The notes under the pieces were generated by a model. The model had not been told where the DNA came from, searched no databases, and was given only the letters and a program-made list of their open reading frames with translations. Shown here one piece after another: positions 54,881-63,877 of a stretch of DNA of 64,000 nt. The stretch lies in assembly GCF_030323265.1 (NCBI RefSeq), contig NZ_CP104991.1, forward strand, positions 186,001 through 250,000. The letters are read 5' to 3'. Both the position numbers and the translations under genes were made by a program. The stretch's first letter is position 1. Every line of letters begins with the position of its first letter. Source of the DNA: Terrirhizobium terrae. GTDB taxonomy: Bacteria > Pseudomonadota > Alphaproteobacteria > Rhizobiales > Rhizobiaceae.

Positions 54881-55110
54881 CAGAATGCCTCACGCTCTTG
54901 CAACGCAGGCTGATAACGTTCGCTCATGAAGTCGGACGTTGCAGCGGCGCCGTCAAACCAGCTATCCCAGACCTCGCCGGCAGGGGCTATAATTCGAGTA
55001 CGCCCAACCGCGACGATATCGACACGCTTCACATCATCCGGAAGTGCGACTGCTTTAGGAAGCCGGATAGCCTGGCTACGATTACTCCGGAATACCGCAC
55101 CCTGCTCCAT
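54880..55110 (-). CDS. vapB: VapB-type antitoxin
   Basis: Antitoxin of 76 residues with an AbrB/SpoVT-type DNA-binding N terminus (MEQGAVFRSNRSQAIRLPKA, VALPDDVKRVDIVAVGRTRI) and an acidic toxin-binding tail (GEVWDSWFDGAAATSDFMSE). ATG at 55110 is chosen because GAGGAG lies 7 bp upstream and the family begins MEKG-VF-SNRSQAVRLPK; an in-frame ATG six codons earlier has no site. It is translationally coupled to vapC. Confidence 0.88.
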   Translation of the reverse strand: MEQGAVFRSNRSQAIRLPKAVALPDDVKRVDIVAVGRTRIIAPAGEVWDSWFDGAAATSDFMSERYQPALQEREAF

Positions 55111-55213
55111 GACATACTCCTCTGACATCTACAGATGGGATATGCCGGAAGCTAATGCGCGGCTAAGGATATGTCAATGGGATATACATCCACATTCGAC
55201 AGGCCTCTGTTGA

Positions 55214-55237
55214 GCTCTTGATGAAGATCGAACCTTT
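55214..55237 (+). repeat. Repeat copy C: GCTCTTGATG-N6-GAAC motif
   Basis: GCTCTTGATG at 55214-55223, six bases, then GAAC. It lies between the vapB promoter region and the 3' end of the Fic gene, so copies B and C bracket vapBC. Confidence 0.55.
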
Positions 55238-55251
55238 GGCCCAGTTATTTG

Positions 55252-56433
55252 TCATGAACTGAGAGGCAGGGGATCGGTACCTTCGCTTAGAATTGCAAGG
55301 TATCGTCGATAGCTGAACACGCGGCCACGCTTGCGGCCGGTGACCTCATCAACAATGCCCAATCGCTCCAGATCGGCTAGTGCTGCGTTGACCGTAGGTG
55401 CGGACAGACCTGTTATCTGAACAATCTGGTTCGCCGTGTGAAACGGGTTTTGCTGAAAAAGCTCGTGAATGCGAAGGGCAGACCCTGCTCTATCGCTCTC
55501 CATCGTGATCCGCTCCCGATCTTCCTTGAAGAGATCGACGATCTGAGTGGCAGCCTCAAATGCCTGATTGGCAGTGTCGGCGACGCCGGCGAGGAAAAAG
55601 TCTAGCCAGGCTTCCCAGTTTCCATTCTCGCGGACCTCCTGTAGCAACCGATAATACTCTCTCCGATGAGACTTCAGATAGAGGCTGAGATAGAGCAGCG
55701 GCTTCCGCAGAACGCCGTTCATGCACAGATAAAGGGTTACAAGCAGGCGGCCGATACGACCATTACCATCGAGAAATGGATGGATCGTCTCGAACTGCAC
55801 ATGCAGCAGGCCAGCTTTGATGAGTGCCGGTAACCGAGATTGGTCTTCATGCATAAAGCGCTCGAACTCATCCAGGCAACCGGCCATTTCAGTGACGGGT
55901 GGCGGCACAAAGAGTGCGGTACCGGGGCGCGTGCCACCGATCCAATTTTGCGAGCGGCGGAACTCTCCTGGATCCTTTGTGCCTCCTCGCCCACTCTGCA
56001 GGAGCCGGGCATGCATCTCGCGGATCAGACGCAATGACATGGGCAGCGTTTCCAGCCGCTCCAAACCATACATCATGGCGTCTACATAGTTGGAAACTTC
56101 ACGGATATCATCAACCGGCTGCCCCGCCTGGGCTTCAGTCTCAAACCGCAAGAGATCGGAAAGCGTCGACTGCGTGCCTTCAATCTGCGAGGAAAGAACA
56201 GCTTCCTTTCTAACATACATATAAAGAAACAGCTCCTGTCGCGGTAGCAGCATTGTGATACCATCCAGGCGTCCCAGCGCGCGTTCTGCCAGGCTGAGAC
56301 GCTCGAGCAACGAGAGCACATCAATCGCGGGCTCGGGCGGCAATGGTGGGGGCACGAATGCCCCCACTGTTTCATTGGCAGCGATCGTCTCGACGAAACG
56401 ACCCAGGCGATGTTTGGACTTGGAATCAGACAT
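55252..56433 (-). CDS. Fic-domain protein AMPylator with built-in inhibitory helix
   Basis: Adenylyltransferase of 393 residues. The catalytic Fic motif HPFLDGNGRIGRLL has the active His and the GNG loop. The N terminus carries the autoinhibitory motif in VLSSQIEGTQSTLSDLL (Ser-x-x-x-Glu-Gly), so it belongs to the class II Fic proteins silenced in cis. A C-terminal winged helix (HTANQIVQITGLSAPTVNAA) could bind DNA. It is a single gene in the accessory island; targets are unknown. Confidence 0.9.
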   Translation of the reverse strand: MSDSKSKHRLGRFVETIAANETVGAFVPPPLPPEPAIDVLSLLERLSLAERALGRLDGITMLLPRQELFLYMYVRKEAVLSSQIEGTQSTLSDLLRFETEAQAGQPVDDIREVSNYVDAMMYGLERLETLPMSLRLIREMHARLLQSGRGGTKDPGEFRRSQNWIGGTRPGTALFVPPPVTEMAGCLDEFERFMHEDQSRLPALIKAGLLHVQFETIHPFLDGNGRIGRLLVTLYLCMNGVLRKPLLYLSLYLKSHRREYYRLLQEVRENGNWEAWLDFFLAGVADTANQAFEAATQIVDLFKEDRERITMESDRAGSALRIHELFQQNPFHTANQIVQITGLSAPTVNAALADLERLGIVDEVTGRKRGRVFSYRRYLAILSEGTDPLPLSS

Positions 56434-56685
56434 GACCGATTATCGGCCTCACCCATTATTTAAGCAAGACGCACTTCGTTTAAATAAGCGATAGACTTAA
56501 ATAAGCACGCTTAATTAACGCGAGCACATCGAATTCCCGAGCACTGAGCCAGAGTGATTTGCGTAGGGGCATGAATGCAACAATTACGCAGCGTTTGAAT
56601 TGCCATGCCCGATACATCCATTCTTAACGCTCGCCCCCTATTTCCGCTCGCCCTCGGCATTGTCGCCGAGAGAAACGGAATGATT

Positions 56686-59029
56686 ATGACCAACGACATT
56701 TCATCACGCCATTTTCAGCGAAAAATATCCCAATTCTGCGAGGTAGGTATCGCGCCGATTGTATCCAGGCGGGTACTGGAGAACGTCCGGCCCTTCCTGG
56801 TCAGCTTGATTATCTACCGGAAATCGCCCCCGCTCCTGAATGGCCATATCGACTGGACGACGATCAGTCAGGCATGCGGGATTGAGCCGATTTGACGGCA
56901 GAACTGAAAAAGCAGCTGCAGCCGGGCTTGGATGCAATCATCCGGTGGCTCGGTGCAACACCAGCAATCGAAGAGAGACGGCCGCCAATGCCAATGGTTC
57001 GCCTGTACAAGATGGCGCCCGCCAAAAAAGCAGCCTCCGCAACCTCAGCCAGGAAGCCTCAACGTGCGACCGCGAATGGCAACTCTGCCCCGTCTGCATC
57101 TGCGCCACGTGGGCCCGCTCCAAAACAGATCAGCCCTTTCCCGGAACCACTATTCGACGCAACAGAAGATCCGGCGGACTTTCAGGATGCACTGGTCTAT
57201 CATATGCGTCGGTTTGGCGACACCTATTGGCAGCTTTATCGCGCCGTTGTTCATCTGAACGAGACCTTCGACAATAAGACATTGCTATCCTGGATCCAGG
57301 GTGAGCGCGTGCCCCGATCTGTTGCCAGTTTCACTATCCTTCAGCGCATCGAGCGACGCTATCGACTTTCGGCGGGTTATTTCAAGGAGAAGCTGCCGCA
57401 TTAGGCACGCTCGCTTTATGGTCACGATCTCGGTGACATCAGCCCGGCTGAGCGTCGAAGGATTTCATTGCATCTGCCCGAGGACTTCAACAGCCTGCCC
57501 TTTTCTAAGCGCGAGGAGATCCTCGCCGGGTGATCATTTCCGGCTCTACGGAATATCGCCGCTATCAGGCGGCAGCCAGCAAGCAGCGTTATGCCATACG
57601 TTTTCCCGGCGTCACTTATGGCGGCAGCTCTCTTTCCGCTCGATCGTTGGCCTCCGCGGCCGGTGTCAATCAGACCCTCGCGGCAGAACTTGATGATCCT
57701 GATCTGCTCTCCGGCATTGTCGACGCGCCGCCGAGGCTTGCAATGGAAATGGCTGATCTCATCCGCTTCAAGACTTCGACACTGACGGCTATTGGCTTTC
57801 AGCGGAATGGCGTCTGGGGTGAAGAAACGGCCTCACAGAAGATCAAGCACCTCGGTCTGATGTTTGGTGCGCTGGCTGCCTCGCCAAACGGTGCCGTGAA
57901 GGGTTTCGGCGTGCCAGTCAGCCAATTGAGCTTCGGCCTTCTCGTCTTCCCCGGTGTTTGGGATTGGTATCTACAGTGGCGGGAACAGCGGCGTGGTTTC
58001 TACACCAAATGGGAAGAGGACATGTTGATGGTCGCCCAAGCCCTATCTCGCGTGGACGTCGGCTGGATCCGGCAGCACCCGGAACTCCTTCGAAATGTCA
58101 GGCCCATCGCGGGTTTGATCGAGCAGGAAGAAATCGATTTCGCGGCTCGCGATTGGCATGGCGCTTGCGATGCGTTTCATCGGCATGCCGCTAACCGATT
58201 CAAGGAAATCCAACGCGTCATGCGTGTTCACCGCGACCCGTTTGAGCCGATCATGTGTGCCCTCGAGGCCGAGAGCCCCTTGGCGGAATATCGTAAGGTT
58301 ACGGACGAGATCCTTGAGCGGATGCCTGATGAAAGCCGATACCCGCGGCCGGCGGCCGAATCCGTCAGGTCCTTCCTCCTCCTCCGGCTTGGCCTCCATC
58401 TCGGGCTAAGGCAAAAGAACCTTCGCCAACTCCGCGTCTGCCCGCGCGGACATTATCCGACATCAGAGCGCCGGCTTGAAGACATGAAATGCGGCGAGTT
58501 ACGGTGGAGCGATCGCGACCATGGGTGGGAGATCCTTATCCCATCGGTCGCATTCAAAAACTCTGGCTCCTCCTTCTTCGGACAGAAGCCGTTCAGGCTG
58601 ATCCTGCCCGACCTGCTCGATCTCTACAAATACCTCGACGCTTACATCGACCGTCATCGTGGTGTTCTGCTCGGCGGAGCCAAAGATCCCGGAACCCTGT
58701 TCGTAAAGACGGTCAAGACCACCAGCCTCGATGCGGCCTACAATTCGACGACGTTCTACGAGGCTTGGCGGACGGTCATCCAACGCTATGGCATCTATAA
58801 TCCTTATACCGGACGGGGTGCGATCAAGGGCTTGCTGCCTCATGGTCCGCATAACCTGCGGGACATTCTCGCGACGCATATTCTGAAGCAGACAGGATCA
58901 TACGAGCAGGCGAGTTACGCTATTCAGGACACGCCCGATGTTGTGCAACAGCACTACGGTCGCTTCCTGCCGCAAGATAAGGCCGCGCTGGCGGCCAAGA
59001 TCCTCAATCAGGTTTGGGAAGCTGCATAA
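56686..59029 (+). pseudogene. Large tyrosine-type site-specific recombinase, interrupted by frameshifts and a TAG
   Basis: Three frames combine into one protein of about 780 residues. MTNDISSRHFQRKISQFCEV to ISQACGIEP shifts near 56890 to LTAELKKQLQPGLDAIIRWL; a TAG at 57402-57404 interrupts FKEKLPH and ARSLYGHDLGDISPAERRR; a missing G at 57528 leads to VIISGSTEYRRYQAAASKQR. The catalytic part has LGLRQKNLRQLRV (Arg I), HGPHNLRDILATHILKQT (HxxR) and DTPDVVQQHYGRFLPQ (Tyr). The family is an island integrase. The nonsense codon (CAG to TAG would explain it) suggests real inactivation. The start could be earlier, at 56605. Confidence 0.7.
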
Positions 59030-59511
59030 AATCGAATGATGCTCGCCTCGGATGTTGGCTCAGCTTACGTCCGAGCCGAGCTCGTCGTTTCGGTCTTGAA
59101 GGGACTCGAACCGCAGACCTCGTTGATGCAGCCTTCGCTCATCGAGAACGAGTGCTTTTGAAAACAGATACTTGCTAAAGATTATCGTGATTGCCAGCCG
59201 CCACCTCACGCAGCTTGGAATTGCTGATGATGATGGCCCCGGCCGCCCGAGGGCGTGCCAGACCTGAGGTTACACTCGATTTTGGTCGGATCGCCCCTTG
59301 CAAGAAATCTTGATTCAGCATCAATGGCTTGGCCTGCAACGCACGTAGGTGGGTACATTTTTTACCCTTCCATTGTTGCTTTCTTAACAGGATTGCTCCA
59401 TATCGTTGCTTAACAACACCCGCCACGCCTCGGACGGAACCTCGGTTCCGAAACTGCGCACCCCGGCGGGTTTTTTGTTTTATAGCTATTCGAATCCGCC
59501 TATGAAATAGC
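59030..59511. other. 482-bp intergenic stretch
   Basis: Between the recombinase and the Abi_2 gene I see no convincing coding frame. Short palindromes occur (GGAACCTCGGTTCC near 59430). ACCC-CGGC-GGGT followed by TTTTTTG near 59452-59468 could be a weak terminator reading towards the Abi_2 gene. GGACTCGAACCG at 59101-59112 resembles a reversed tRNA T-arm, but no cloverleaf can be drawn. Confidence 0.4.
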
Positions 59512-60411
59512 ATGAAGTTCGAAAAGCCCTCCGTCTCCATCCCCGACCAAATCGCCTTGCTGGAAGCAAGGGGAATGGCTGTGCCAGATTACGCTCAAGC
59601 TGCCCATTGCCTCCAGCATATAAGCTATTATCGGCTACGGGCCTACTGGTTGCCATTCGAGGACGCGCCACAGGCTGGTGGTGGGCATGGGTTTCAAGCT
59701 GGAACCTCCTTCGACCAAGTCTTGGAGCTCTACATTTTTGATAGGCGGCTGCGCCTCCTCGTGATGGATGCGATCGAAAGGATTGAAGTATCCTTGCGAG
59801 GCAGCTGGGCACATCACCTTGCCATGAAATACGGGCCCCACGGCTATCTCGATCCTGGTCTCTATCATCGGCCCGATCGATATGCCCAAGCCTTCGCCAA
59901 ATTGATCGAGGATCTGGCAAGGTCGAAAGATACCTTCATACTTCACTACAGGAACAAATACGACGATCCAGAGCACCCACCGATCTGGATGACAGCTGAA
60001 GTGATATCGTTGGGGCAACTCTCGATGTGGTATAATAATCTCAAGAGCCGGCCGGATCGACAGGCGATCGCCAAGATTTACGGGTTGGATGAATCGGTTT
60101 TGGTATCGCTCGCCCATCACCTGACATACATCCGCAACATCTGTGCCCATCACGGCCGACTTTGGAACAAGCAGGTGACGGTCAAGATGATTGTGCCGAC
60201 GTCTCCTGCAAGCTTAATGCTGGCTATGAATGGAAATGCGCAGGGGCGGGTCTACAATACCATTGCAGTTCTCGGCTATCTCATGGATATCGTTGCACCG
60301 AACAACCAATGGCGCGAACAGGTTGCAGGACTGATGGATTCATGTCCGCTGGCAGACCACGCTGCGATGGGCTTCCCGGCCAATTGGAAGAATCTCCCTG
60401 CTTGGAATTGA
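59512..60411 (+). CDS. Abi_2 (AbiD/AbiF) family abortive-infection protein
   Basis: Protein of 299 residues of the Abi_2 family, relatives of which abort phage infection. It begins MKFEKPSVSIPDQIALLEAR, then HISYYRLRAYWLPFED, FDRRLRLLVMDAIERIEVSL and a HEPN-type motif YIRNICAHHGRLWNKQVTV (Arg-x4-6-His), predicted RNase-like active site. It is intact, unlike the integrase beside it, and lies in the same accessory island. No ribosome site is obvious. A phage-defence role is inferred from family only. Confidence 0.85.
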   Translation: MKFEKPSVSIPDQIALLEARGMAVPDYAQAAHCLQHISYYRLRAYWLPFEDAPQAGGGHGFQAGTSFDQVLELYIFDRRLRLLVMDAIERIEVSLRGSWAHHLAMKYGPHGYLDPGLYHRPDRYAQAFAKLIEDLARSKDTFILHYRNKYDDPEHPPIWMTAEVISLGQLSMWYNNLKSRPDRQAIAKIYGLDESVLVSLAHHLTYIRNICAHHGRLWNKQVTVKMIVPTSPASLMLAMNGNAQGRVYNTIAVLGYLMDIVAPNNQWREQVAGLMDSCPLADHAAMGFPANWKNLPAWN

Positions 60412-60463
60412 CTAGCTAGGAGTGTCGGATAGCCATTCTAACAATGGCCCGGTCTTTGAGTGT

Positions 60464-60486
60464 GCTCTTGATGGGAATCCAACGTT
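60464..60486 (+). repeat. Repeat copy D: GCTCTTGATG-N7-AAC motif
   Basis: GCTCTTGATG at 60464-60473, then GGAATCC and AAC; the fourth position is CAAC instead of GAAC. It closes the accessory island just before the ribitol locus. Confidence 0.5.
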
Positions 60487-60531
60487 CGACCTCGCGGAAA
60501 GACCAAGTTAGCTTTTCGAGCAAGGCTCTGG

Positions 60532-60660
60532 TCATTTCTTCGCGCCTTGAAGGGCGCGAAGAAGCCGAATCGTGGCGTCGGCAACGGCATCAGCCGCTCT
60601 GTAGGGCGTGCCGCCGATGACGTCGTAAGCCGCTCGCTCAAACAGCGAGAAATCCCCCAT
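60532..60660 (-). CDS. 42-residue protein overlapping the SDR gene end
   Basis: ATG at 60660 starts inside the SDR gene in another frame and reads MGDFSLFERAAYDVIGGTPY, RAADAVADATIRLLRALQGA, KK-stop. Composition (Ala, Arg, Leu, one helix with heptad-like spacing) and good codon usage suggest real coding. The overlap suggests translational coupling. The last 30 bp form a hairpin (TTCTTCGCGCC 60536-60546 with GGCGCGAAGAA 60553-60563) that may act as terminator. No family recognised. Confidence 0.5.
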   Translation of the reverse strand: MGDFSLFERAAYDVIGGTPYRAADAVADATIRLLRALQGAKK

Positions 60661-61363
60661 CCACACTCAGAACCGCACCATTGACCATGGCCGTGTCGGA
60701 CGAGAGCAAGGTGGCGATGGTGCGAGCTACTTCGTCCACCTCGGCGAAACGGCCAACCGGATGACGCACCAACATCGGCTCGGATTTCGCCGGATCACTC
60801 CATGCGGCGAGCGCCAGTTCCGTCAGGGTAATCGTCGGCGCCACCGCGTTGACGCGGATGCCATGCGGTCCGAATTCCTTTGCAAGCACGCGGGTCGCAC
60901 CTTCAAGCCCAGCCTTGGAGGCGGCATAGCACAGGTGTTCTGTGAAGCCGCGATGACCGGCGATCGAGGTGATGTTGACGATCGCGCCACTACCACCGGC
61001 CGCCACGCGCGCTCGACCGAATTCCTGGCAGGTGATGAGCGCTGCCCGCAGATTAATGCCCATCACGGTTTCGTACCCGGCCTCGGTCATGTCGAAGGTC
61101 GATTCCAGTACGTTGGTCCCGGCGCTGTTGATGAGGAAATCGGCTGTGCCTGCTTCCGCCATCGCCCGACGTGTCGCGGCGGGGTCGGACAGATCGACGG
61201 CGACCGAGCGACCGCGGATTTCCCCGCGCAGGCTGTCGAGATCCGCCACTGTCCGGCTGAGGGCGATGACCTCTGCCCCTCGTTCGGCCATGATCCTGGC
61301 ACAGGCCCGGCCAATGCCCTTACCCGCGCCGGTGATGATGACGGATTTTCCCGAGAACTGCAT
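60638..61363 (-). CDS. Short-chain dehydrogenase/reductase, L-xylulose reductase (DCXR)-like
   Basis: NAD(P)-dependent SDR of 241 residues: FSGKSVIITGAGKGIGRACA (nucleotide loop), INSAGTNVLESTFDMTEAGY, VNITSIAGHRGFTEHLCYAA with Ser, Tyr and Lys in YAASK, GPHGIRVNAVAPTITLTELA and GAVLSVDGGFLAV. Similarity to dicarbonyl/L-xylulose reductase (GKGIGR, AASK, PTI-T) suggests a pentulose-pentitol interconversion. It follows the FGGY kinase, giving a pentitol catabolic operon. Confidence 0.85.
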   Translation of the reverse strand: MQFSGKSVIITGAGKGIGRACARIMAERGAEVIALSRTVADLDSLRGEIRGRSVAVDLSDPAATRRAMAEAGTADFLINSAGTNVLESTFDMTEAGYETVMGINLRAALITCQEFGRARVAAGGSGAIVNITSIAGHRGFTEHLCYAASKAGLEGATRVLAKEFGPHGIRVNAVAPTITLTELALAAWSDPAKSEPMLVRHPVGRFAEVDEVARTIATLLSSDTAMVNGAVLSVDGGFLAV

Positions 61364-61400
61364 GTATGTTTCCTCCTGTTATCTCTAGAGCGGCCCAGGT

Positions 61401-63035
61401 TCAGGCTGAACCTGCAGCGAGCAACGGCTCGAGGTCGCCGCGGATCTCTCTCGCGAGCTTCTGTGTGGCGAGGAACGCCTTGTAGCGGGCCTCGTGAAGC
61501 GCGTGGACGACTTCGCCAGCGGGCTCACTGCGCCCGGCAACCGAAGACATGGCCGGCATCGCGGTGCGCAGGTCCGGATAGATCCCCGCCGCGACAGCTG
61601 CCAACATCGCCGAGCCGAGAAGCACTGGTTCCGGGCAGGCTGTCACTTCGACCGGGATGCCGGTTGCATCCGCAAGGATCTGGCGCGTTAACGGATGCGT
61701 GCCGGCCCCTCCGGACACCGAAATGGACGAGATCGATACCCCGCTTGCCGCTTGGGTGTCGATGATCTGGCGCAGGCCGTAGCCGAGGCCGCAAAGCCCC
61801 GCGAGATAGAGCGCCACGAGACTGTCCATTCCGCTTTCCATGCCAAGGCCCATAATGACCGCCCGCGATGACGGATCGGCAAAGGGGGCACGATTGCCGA
61901 GGAATTCCGGTACGACCTGTATCTGCCCCGCCAGGTGTACGGCATCCGACGCATTGCCGGCCACGTCCAGCGCATGTCCGGCCAGCCATTGCGGCAGGCC
62001 CTTGCCCTGTGCCCTCGCCTCTTCGGCGGCCTTGGCAGCATGGGGATGCAGGCTCAGCAATTGATCGATCGCCGCCCCGGCTGCAGACTGCCCACCTTCG
62101 TTCAGCCACATGCCGGGTACCATTGCGGAATAGTACGGCCCCCAGACGCCGGGGACGAAGCTTGGTTCAGCCGTTGTCGTCATGGTGCAGGAGGACGTGC
62201 CGAAGACATATCCCAGGCAGGAGGACGCATCCTCCGACCCGCCGCGCGCGGCGACCGTGCCGATTCCGCCGGCATGGGCGTCTATCAGCCCGGCAGCAAC
62301 CGCGATGCCGGGGCGCAGGCCCATCGCGTCTGCAGCCTCTTTGGCGAGGCCACTTCCGAGCGGCGTGCCGGGATGGACGATCCTCTGGCCGATGCGGCGA
62401 AAACCCTCGTCGGCGAGATCGCAAAGACCGATCGTGCGGAAATAGCTTTCGTCCCAGCGGTCTTCGTGCGCGAGATAGGTCCATTTGCAGGTGACGGTGC
62501 AGGATGATCGCTCAAGGGCGCCCGTCGACTTCCAGGTCAGGAAGTCCGTCAGGTCGAAGAAGTGCTGTGCACCTGCATAACCCTGTGGTCGGTTCTCCTT
62601 CAGCCACAGGAGTTTCGGTGTTTCCATTTCCGGCGAGATGATGCCGCCGACATAGGAGAGGACAGAGTGCCCAGTGGCGTTGATCCGCCGCGCCTGTTCA
62701 ATCGCACGGTGGTCCATCCACACGATAATGTCGCGCTCGGGATGATCGGCATCACCGACACCGGCCGAGGCACCCTGGACAACCAGCGAGCAGGTGGCAT
62801 CGAAGCCGAGGCCGGCGACGGATGCTGAGTCGATGGCGGCAACGGCTATGGCATCGCGAATAGAGGCGCATACCGCTTCCCATATCTGTGTGCTTGATTG
62901 CTCTACGTGGCCGTGGTCATCGCGAAAGATGGTGATGTCGTGCTTGGCCGAGGCAAGCATTGTGCCTTTTACATCGAACACACCGACCCGCGCCGAGCCC
63001 GTGCCCACATCGACGCCGATAAAATAGCTGTCCAT
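61401..63035 (-). CDS. FGGY pentulose kinase (D-ribulokinase-like)
   Basis: Kinase of 544 residues phosphorylating a pentulose with ATP. Start MDSYFIGVDVGTGSARVGVF (phosphate loop), VAGLGFDATCSLVVQG, DIIVWMDHRAIEQARRINAT, KLLWLKENRPQGYAGAQHFF, IAVAAGLIDAHAGGIGTVAA and ISVSGGAGTHPLTRQILADA. ATG at 63035 has GGAGGATGGT upstream; a start four codons earlier is rejected. The length and motifs fit the FGGY pentulose-kinase subfamily found beside ribitol dehydrogenase. Confidence 0.9.
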   Translation of the reverse strand: MDSYFIGVDVGTGSARVGVFDVKGTMLASAKHDITIFRDDHGHVEQSSTQIWEAVCASIRDAIAVAAIDSASVAGLGFDATCSLVVQGASAGVGDADHPERDIIVWMDHRAIEQARRINATGHSVLSYVGGIISPEMETPKLLWLKENRPQGYAGAQHFFDLTDFLTWKSTGALERSSCTVTCKWTYLAHEDRWDESYFRTIGLCDLADEGFRRIGQRIVHPGTPLGSGLAKEAADAMGLRPGIAVAAGLIDAHAGGIGTVAARGGSEDASSCLGYVFGTSSCTMTTTAEPSFVPGVWGPYYSAMVPGMWLNEGGQSAAGAAIDQLLSLHPHAAKAAEEARAQGKGLPQWLAGHALDVAGNASDAVHLAGQIQVVPEFLGNRAPFADPSSRAVIMGLGMESGMDSLVALYLAGLCGLGYGLRQIIDTQAASGVSISSISVSGGAGTHPLTRQILADATGIPVEVTACPEPVLLGSAMLAAVAAGIYPDLRTAMPAMSSVAGRSEPAGEVVHALHEARYKAFLATQKLAREIRGDLEPLLAAGSA

Positions 63036-63059
63036 ACCATCCTCCACTCTACTGCGGTC

Positions 63060-63087
63060 GTCGCGCCATCCATCCAGATAGCGCGAC
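63060..63087 (-). terminator. Intercistronic hairpin between ribitol dehydrogenase and kinase genes
   Basis: GTCGCGC (63060-63066) and GCGCGAC (63081-63087) form a perfect 7-bp stem in the 71-bp gap. No U-tract, so a role in message stability is likelier than termination. Confidence 0.35.
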
Positions 63088-63106
63088 GCTTATCTTCAAT
63101 GCGATC

Positions 63107-63837
63107 TCAGACGCGATCGAAATTGGTCGGCAGCACCAGCATATCGCGGATCGTCACGTTGCGATTGCGGGTGAGCATGTATTCCACCGCATCAGCGACT
63201 TCAGCCGGCTCGATGATGCTGCCGGACTCTTTGCCTTGCGCAGGTTTTCCTCCGGCCAATCAGCCAGAAGAGCCGAAAGCACGGGACCGGGCGACACCTG
63301 GCCGACGCGCACGCCATGCGGGATCATCTGCCGGCGCATGGTCTGCACGAAGCACGTCACCGCCCATTTCGAGCCGGCATAAACCGGTTCCCAGTAGGTG
63401 GGGAAATGGCCGGCAATCGAGCTGGTGACGATGATGTCGCCGGTCTTGCGCTCGATCATATGCGGGGCGACGGCATGGACGTTCTTCATCACGGCATTGA
63501 TGTTGAGATTGAGCATGCGGTCGATTTCCTCGGCCGTCGTCTCGGTCAGGTCGCCGCCGATATAGGTGCCGGCATTGCAATAGAGAATGTCGATATGATC
63601 AACCTTCTTGAGGATTTCCGGTATCATCGCGGCGCAGCTTTCGGCATCGAGCAGGTTGGTGACCTGCGCGATTGCCTTGTCACCGAGCTTGGCCACCAGA
63701 TCAATTAGCGCCTTCTCGTTCCAGTCGACCATGACGACCGTGCAGCCGCTGGCCAAGAGCCTTTCCGTGGTCGCAAGGCCTATGCCCGAGGCGGCGCCGG
63801 TAATGACGGCAATCTTGCCTTCGAGTGATTGAGCCAT
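63107..63837 (-). CDS. Ribitol 2-dehydrogenase-like SDR, one frameshift
   Basis: Oxidises a pentitol such as ribitol to the pentulose; about 243 residues. It begins MAQSLEGKIAVITGAASGIG, then DHIDILYCNAGTYIGGDLTE, IIVTSSIAGHFPTYWEPVYA with Tyr and Lys in YAGSK, and TCFVQTMRRQMIPHGVRVGQ. One base near 63227 restores ESGSIIEPAEVADAVEYMLT and NVTIRDMLVLPTNFDRV to TGA at 63107. The C-terminal MLVLPTNFD resembles rhizobial ribitol dehydrogenases. The ATG has CAGGAGAAAGAC upstream. First gene after the sugar permease. Confidence 0.85.
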
Positions 63838-63877
63838 GTCTTTCTCCTGTGGGTTTGAAAATGGATAGAGGGATAGG

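Noticed and set aside
59097..59115. tRNA gene or tRNA attachment site on minus
   Set aside because: Only a GGTTCGAGTCC-like T-arm is present. Stems do not pair and no anticodon or acceptor arms can be drawn.
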